The position numbers were made by a program, and so were the translations under genes. DNA of 10,035 nt, taken from the NCBI GenBank assembly GCA_045595605.1, contig JAZOAS010000004.1, positions 1 to 10,035 on the forward strand, given 5' to 3'. The stretch comes from SIG480 sp045595605. Lineage in GTDB: Bacteria > Bacillota > Clostridia > Oscillospirales > JAAYXM01. Positions within the stretch are counted from its first letter, which is position 1. Each line of letters opens with the position of its first letter. The notes under the pieces were generated by a model. It worked only from the letters and a program-made list of their open reading frames with translations, ran no database searches and was not told where the DNA came from. Positions 9,001 through 10,035 of this stretch are shown one piece after another.

Positions 9001-10035
9001 TACCCTTTGCAACTGCTGTAACAACGCCATCTGCCGAAACTTCTACAACATCGCCGAGAAGCTTGTCGTCTGAAACTTCGATTTCAACATCTGCGATGTC
9101 AACATCCTTCTCGCCGGAAACTGTCCAGTTTTCAGAAACTGAAAGCTTTGCCGTAGCACCGCCAACGAAGAGGGCAGTCTTGTCGGCGGAAAGAGTGATA
9201 GACTCAAGCTCGTCAGGAATTGCCGGAACAAGCTTAATTCCGCTGATTGCAAAGTTCTGAGCGCCGTTTGCCGCCGCAACTGTTGCATTTCTTTGTGCGC
9301 TTGTTGCATCACCGACGAAGGAAACGATATACTCACCCGCTGCAGGAACTGTTACAGTTCCGAGCTTTGCGTAAGCACCGCCGTTTGTCGGGATGTCGTA
9401 ATATCCGAGCTTTGCATCTGCCGGATATGTTTTTACTGATGTATTTGTAACACCGTCTGTTCCGTCCTTGAAGAAGTAAACTGCCGGAACAGGAGCGTTT
9501 GTGTTCTTTGATACATTCGCCTGAAGGTCGTATTCACCCGCAGCGTCGACTTTGAGGCGGAAAGCAATATACGACGGGGTTTCGGTTGTGTATGTGCTGG
9601 GCTTGAACTCAAAGTTGAGATATGCATTGTAAAGAGGCGGGTGACCAATTGCGACATGAACACCTTCCATTGCCCAGCCCTTCGTCTTTGTAAGGTCCAT
9701 TGCCATGAAGGCTTCGCCTGTATTTGAATACGCCGCCGGAACCTCATACTTCCAGTTCATTGCCGCGCGGCAATAGAGACCTACGCCTGTTCTTACAATA
9801 GGTTCATTGGTATTTGCAGAAGAAGCTTCTGTAAATTTATCTTTATTGAATGCATTGAATCCGATAACATACTCATGCTCTACCGGGTCTGCAACTTCAG
9901 ATACTGTGATAGTTGCAGTATCACTCAATGCACCGTAAGTAGCGGTAACTGTAACAGTACCTGCTTTGAGCGCTGTTACAACGCCCTTTGCCGAAATCTC
10001 TACCGCATCTGACGGAGAAGCTGTGAAGGTTACAT
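1..10035 (-). CDS. Giant modular heparinase II/III family polysaccharide lyase with BIG2/CBM-like repeat array, partial at both ends
   Basis: One uninterrupted reading frame of 3,344 codons fills the window; I checked every in-frame triplet and saw no stop. The start lies beyond 10035 and the stop beyond 1, so the signal peptide and the C-terminal anchor are not visible. Domain order by window residue: BIG2 end (1-44), six copies of an unrecognised beta-rich module (A-F, 48-1971) separated by BIG2 domains, an Ig-like domain (1972-2080), heparinase II/III catalytic region (about 2086-3123), a lyase-terminal beta domain (3125-3233), He_PIG domain (3234-3323) and Gly10 linker (3327-3336). By family knowledge, heparinase II/III proteins cleave uronic-acid-containing polysaccharides by beta-elimination. 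Export is inferred from the domain types. The substrate cannot be read from sequence. The gene could also be called a BIG2-domain surface protein, but the lyase motifs are clear. The reading frame is essentially certain; function is confident at family level only. Confidence 0.95.
26..55 (-). repeat. Ten-glycine linker
   Basis: Ten consecutive glycine codons (mixed GGC, GGA and GGT) follow GST and precede FDIPPKDD at the window edge. Such flexible runs usually join the catalytic part of Bacillota surface proteins to a C-terminal anchor such as SLH or sortase-type domains. The anchor itself is outside the window. Confidence 0.9.
62..334 (-). other. He_PIG / cadherin-like putative Ig domain
   Basis: Residues 3234-3324. 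It opens with NGAPVFDAVSDKQVSAGSSI and carries the He_PIG-type LTVTYKARTLPRGASFDAET block, then ATLSWKPTSAQIGKNLV and AIDAIDSEGRVSTVYFEIQV. This order (LPxGAxFDxxTxxxxWxPTxxQ, then AxDxxG) is characteristic. The domain is a structural or carbohydrate-adhesive spacer in secreted enzymes. Confidence 0.85.
335..660 (-). other. Beta domain at the C-terminal end of the lyase
   Basis: Residues 3125-3233. It begins PAITGKIVDFQKEFSLDNWI, continues through SNYLIEGIEKTGDRTARINL and ends with KGYIYILKDNQKFEIPM. The order (GkIv..., then a Y-x-I strand, then an R-x-x-I-x-L strand) is the pattern I associate with the last domain of heparinase II/III-type lyases. It is probably structural. The exact borders are uncertain. 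Confidence 0.6.
665..3780 (-). other. Heparinase II/III catalytic region (alpha/alpha toroid plus beta-sandwich)
   Basis: About residues 2085-3123. The alpha-helical part begins with DEMVATARENIKKYEWA and carries MYCRYC (3545-3562) and KCPECSRRFPTNDF (3428-3469). Candidate active-site blocks are SIHGNFGLHQ (2540-2569) and DGMVEESPYYNG (2354-2389), which matches the D-G-x-x-x-E-x-S-P-x-Y pattern holding the catalytic tyrosine in this family. The beta-sandwich starts with FSGHPKHNHADMLDLQ (1781-1828), then GIPLTYDFGY and IGHNTIVVN, the hallmark of Hepar_II_III C-terminal domains. By analogy with heparinase II, His 1802-1804, Asp 1748-1750 and His 1676-1678 may hold a structural zinc. Later, YRRTIVMVDYDD and FFRVDGGEDHLYAF are also typical of the family. 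No key block appears broken, so activity is expected. Substrate and PL family are unresolved. Confidence 0.88.
3428..3562 (-). other. Double CxxC (zinc-ribbon-like) motif at start of the lyase
   Basis: Four cysteines in two C-x-x-C pairs, at codons 3554-3556 and 3545-3547 (CRYC), and 3464-3466 and 3455-3457 (CPEC). They are 26 residues apart (second to third Cys) and followed by FPTNDF. From memory of heparinase II/III-like proteins, a C-P-x-C ... F-P-x-N-D-F motif recurs at this place. Metal binding is inferred from the spacing alone. Confidence 0.7.
3794..4120 (-). other. Ig-like linker domain before the lyase
   Basis: Residues 1972-2080. Beta-strand pattern without a strong BIG2 signature: FTKVGMYIEGISG, ANRNFSFAICDAAG, VTVNSLEITKGKGDIADL, YTIVTYNKTGEVEITANV, then TVFPFLVDD. 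It resembles the Ig-like domains commonly found next to polysaccharide lyases. The family assignment is uncertain. Confidence 0.55.
4121..4711 (-). repeat. Array module F (short, divergent copy)
   Basis: Residues 1775-1971. It keeps RLEYVLGTSI, KTKTALWAY, FFALKVRIPLRGEYYF, AGDYYILFMLDPS and a closing LNIKKFSFVAP strand. It has lost the APVPAVYFFK block (here ADVHLFPASG) and the PAEYAxxGVAF segment. It is the last copy before the catalytic region and the most diverged, so its ligand site may differ or be lost. Confidence 0.6.
4712..4987 (-). other. BIG2 Ig-like domain 6 (between modules E and F)
   Basis: Residues 1683-1774: CTGISLDSDTDIMYAGEDLQ, VWDILGEKEVLDLSTITFTS, then the signature DDSVATVDGNGLVKGVGKGE, ATIKAV, and a FVITVY closing strand. 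It is a clear match to the BIG2 pattern and contains one cysteine near its start. Confidence 0.84.
4991..5782 (-). repeat. Array module E (enlarged CBM-like domain)
   Basis: Residues 1418-1681, about 40 residues longer than A-D. Landmarks: YEYRFQSSAFNW, TIPAEYAKDGVPFPSMDI, WKYIGG, FTAFRVTVPQKGEYML, SPAPAIYFFKAPS, EQKLGYFKA, AGNYVLGLVMDATT and YISLMGAKLVP. The extra length lies near DTDGDPKGTDPWK and an acidic RGDEGDDGFHPYYDRDQY segment. The acidic residues could bind metal or a ligand, but nothing in the sequence settles this. Confidence 0.65.
5783..6064 (-). other. BIG2 Ig-like domain 5 (between modules D and E)
   Basis: Residues 1324-1417: EIRVAAKNQLVMVGRTMQLS, YKISGEVAMSDLSIFNFES, then the signature ENIATVDENGVVTGVTESEN and an ITVTL strand. 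It is closer to the textbook BIG2 consensus (iatVDenGvVtGV) than the other copies. Confidence 0.82.
6068..6748 (-). repeat. Array module D (CBM-like domain)
   Basis: Residues 1096-1322. Landmarks: EYIFGLNTMRK, YEVPAEYAKNGVAFKAMDL, KTAPWAVEGYKVALG, YAAFRMKIDVAGEYIL, APVPAVYFFKAGT, SAQLGYFNIP, GEYIVSFVGDKKS and NFNIYSLRLIP. The full set of array landmarks is kept, with more amino-acid divergence than between A and C. Confidence 0.7.
6749..7027 (-). other. BIG2 Ig-like domain 4 (second of a tandem pair)
   Basis: Residues 1003-1095: EITGITLSTDNTKIYF, AQLSATATWSVSGVKPLDL, then the weaker signature NAGVVTALVSEGYIEITATL and a closing SSVDIEV strand. It stands directly after BIG2 domain 3. Confidence 0.8.
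7031..7306 (-). other. BIG2 Ig-like domain 3 (first of a tandem pair)
   Basis: Residues 910-1001: IQSITLSASKTLLAPEQTA, MWSLEGEKDLDLSKVTFSVD, then the signature SDDGVVTAIANGNATVTATL. It is followed directly by a second BIG2 domain with no module between them. Confidence 0.82.
7329..7413. repeat. Exact 85-bp direct repeat, copy in module C (pair at 9240-9324)
   Basis: This stretch is identical base for base with 9240-9324. It encodes the module end from VGDATSAQRNATVAAANGAQ to the final ISG. The offset is 1,911 bp, two module-plus-BIG2 units. Confidence 0.95.
7474..7528. repeat. Exact 55-bp direct repeat, copy in module C (pair at 9388-9442)
   Basis: Identical to 9388-9442 at offset 1,914 bp; it codes for TSVKTYPADAKLGYYDIP. 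A further exact 43-bp match follows at 7545-7587 with 9459-9501, covering the APVPAVYFFKDGT block. Confidence 0.93.
7982..8251 (-). other. BIG2 Ig-like domain 2 (between modules B and C)
   Basis: Residues 595-684. It opens with FESITLKADKKNLYLG, has FENWTVSGEKDVDIADVEI in the middle, and ends with the BIG2 signature DEDGVVTTVGAGTATVTATY. The core is nearly the same as BIG2 domain 1. Confidence 0.82.
8121..8171. repeat. Exact 51-bp direct repeat, copy in BIG2 domain 2 (pair at 9084-9134)
   Basis: Identical to 9084-9134, 963 bp away. It encodes ENWTVSGEKDVDIADVE in both BIG2 domains. Confidence 0.93.
8258..8938 (-). repeat. Array module B (CBM-like domain)
   Basis: Residues 366-592. It has the same landmarks as module A: HKYVLGLNAFNK, YEIPAEYAADGVAFKAMDL, KTDKWALE, YIAFRLCVDAAGEYDL, APAPAVYFFKDGT, SAKLGYFN and GEYILAFVADAKS. 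The closing part (YEDRNSYYIQPLEIKDIAL) differs from the other copies and lacks the NGAQNF segment. Its first half resembles module C more than A (AEYAADGVAFKAM is shared), so the copies look like mosaics. Confidence 0.7.
8942..9214 (-). other. BIG2 Ig-like domain 1 (between modules A and B)
   Basis: Residues 274-364. It opens with LESITLSADKTALFVGG, contains NWTVSGEKDVDIADVEIEVS and ends with the BIG2 signature ADGVVTAVAKGTATITAKY and VEITV. It acts as a structural spacer. A 51-bp stretch (9084-9134) is identical to the next BIG2 domain. Confidence 0.82.
9084..9134. repeat. Exact 51-bp direct repeat, copy in BIG2 domain 1 (pair at 8121-8171)
   Basis: Partner of 8121-8171. The 963-bp offset equals one module-plus-BIG2 unit. 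Confidence 0.93.
9240..9324. repeat. Exact 85-bp direct repeat, copy in module A (pair at 7329-7413)
   Basis: This is the partner of 7329-7413, with identical bases including silent positions. Module B lies between the two and does not share the sequence. Confidence 0.95.
9388..9442. repeat. Exact 55-bp direct repeat, copy in module A (pair at 7474-7528)
   Basis: Partner of 7474-7528. The change of offset from 1,911 to 1,914 bp marks one extra codon in module A between the two identical blocks. Confidence 0.93.
9902..10035 (-). other. BIG2 Ig-like domain, C-terminal half (cut by window edge)
   Basis: Residues 1-44 carry the end of a bacterial Ig-like group 2 fold: the typical DAVEISAKGVVTALKAGTVT stretch followed by VTATY and a final TITV strand. 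BIG2 domains are spacer or adhesion modules in secreted proteins. The upstream half lies outside the window, which shows that the array continues further toward the N terminus. Confidence 0.8.

Larger units (their letters stand above)
9221..9892 (-). repeat. Array module A (unrecognised beta-rich, CBM-like domain)
   Basis: Residues 48-271. Landmarks in order: EYVIGFNAFNK at the start, YEVPAAY with AMDLTKTKGWAMEG, YIAFRLKVDAAGEYDL, APVPAVYFFKDGT, AKLGYYDIP, then GEYIVSFVGDATS and a closing FAISGIKLVP strand. The paired G-E-Y strands and the short final strand recall CBM6/35-type jelly rolls, which bind carbohydrate; this is inference, since no family signature is unmistakable. Several stretches are identical at DNA level to module C. 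Confidence 0.7.

Noticed and set aside
8883..9260. Ser/Thr-rich plus-strand open frame over module A and BIG2 domain 1
   Set aside because: Similar Ser/Thr-rich plus-strand frames recur opposite other BIG2 domains (for example 7008-7295), which shows they are shadows of the repeated minus-strand coding sequence.
7329..9501. Repeated DNA blocks as a possible mobile element or CRISPR array
   Set aside because: The repeats stay in the same reading frame, encode the same domain parts, have no terminal inverted repeats or regular short spacers, and fit duplicated protein modules.
1..10035. Recoded stop codons, frameshift or pseudogene in such a long frame
   Set aside because: No TAA, TAG or TGA occurs in frame from 10033 to 2, and domain motifs continue in one frame throughout, so there is no sign of decay or alternative code.

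Overview
The whole window lies inside one protein-coding gene on the minus strand. Reading the reverse complement in the frame whose codons start at coordinates 10033, 10030 ... 4, I went through every triplet from 10033 down to 2 and found no stop codon. This gives 3,344 sense codons in a row with neither the true start nor the true stop in view. At about 110 Da per residue the visible part alone is roughly 365 kDa. Residue numbers below are counted within the window: residue 1 is codon 10033-10031 and residue 3344 is codon 4-2.

The domain order, from N to C terminus (high to low coordinates), is as follows. A bacterial Ig-like (BIG2) domain is cut by the window edge. An array follows, made of a ~225-residue beta-rich module that I do not recognise (copies A to F), alternating with BIG2 domains: A-BIG2-B-BIG2-C-BIG2-BIG2-D-BIG2-E-BIG2-F. 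Next come an Ig-like linker domain, a large heparinase II/III-type polysaccharide lyase (about 3780-665), a small beta domain typical of the end of such lyases, a putative-Ig (He_PIG/cadherin-like) domain, and a run of ten glycines. The chain continues off the left edge of the window. The six modules look like carbohydrate-binding domains of the jelly-roll type (inference). The likely picture is a giant secreted or surface-attached enzyme that breaks down acidic polysaccharides such as glycosaminoglycans or uronic-acid polymers. The C-terminal lyase would be preceded by a long multivalent binding and spacer arm.

The organism is probably a bacterium of the Bacillota (Clostridia) from a gut-like habitat. 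This rests on the BIG2 arrays, He_PIG domain, poly-glycine linker and giant multidomain surface-type protein, with base composition near 50% GC by eye. This is only an inference from style, because no taxonomic marker gene is present.

There is no intergenic DNA, so no promoter, ribosome binding site, terminator, RNA gene, mobile element or CRISPR array was found. The repeated DNA is the coding sequence of the duplicated modules. Parts of modules A and C are identical at the nucleotide level although module B lies between them.
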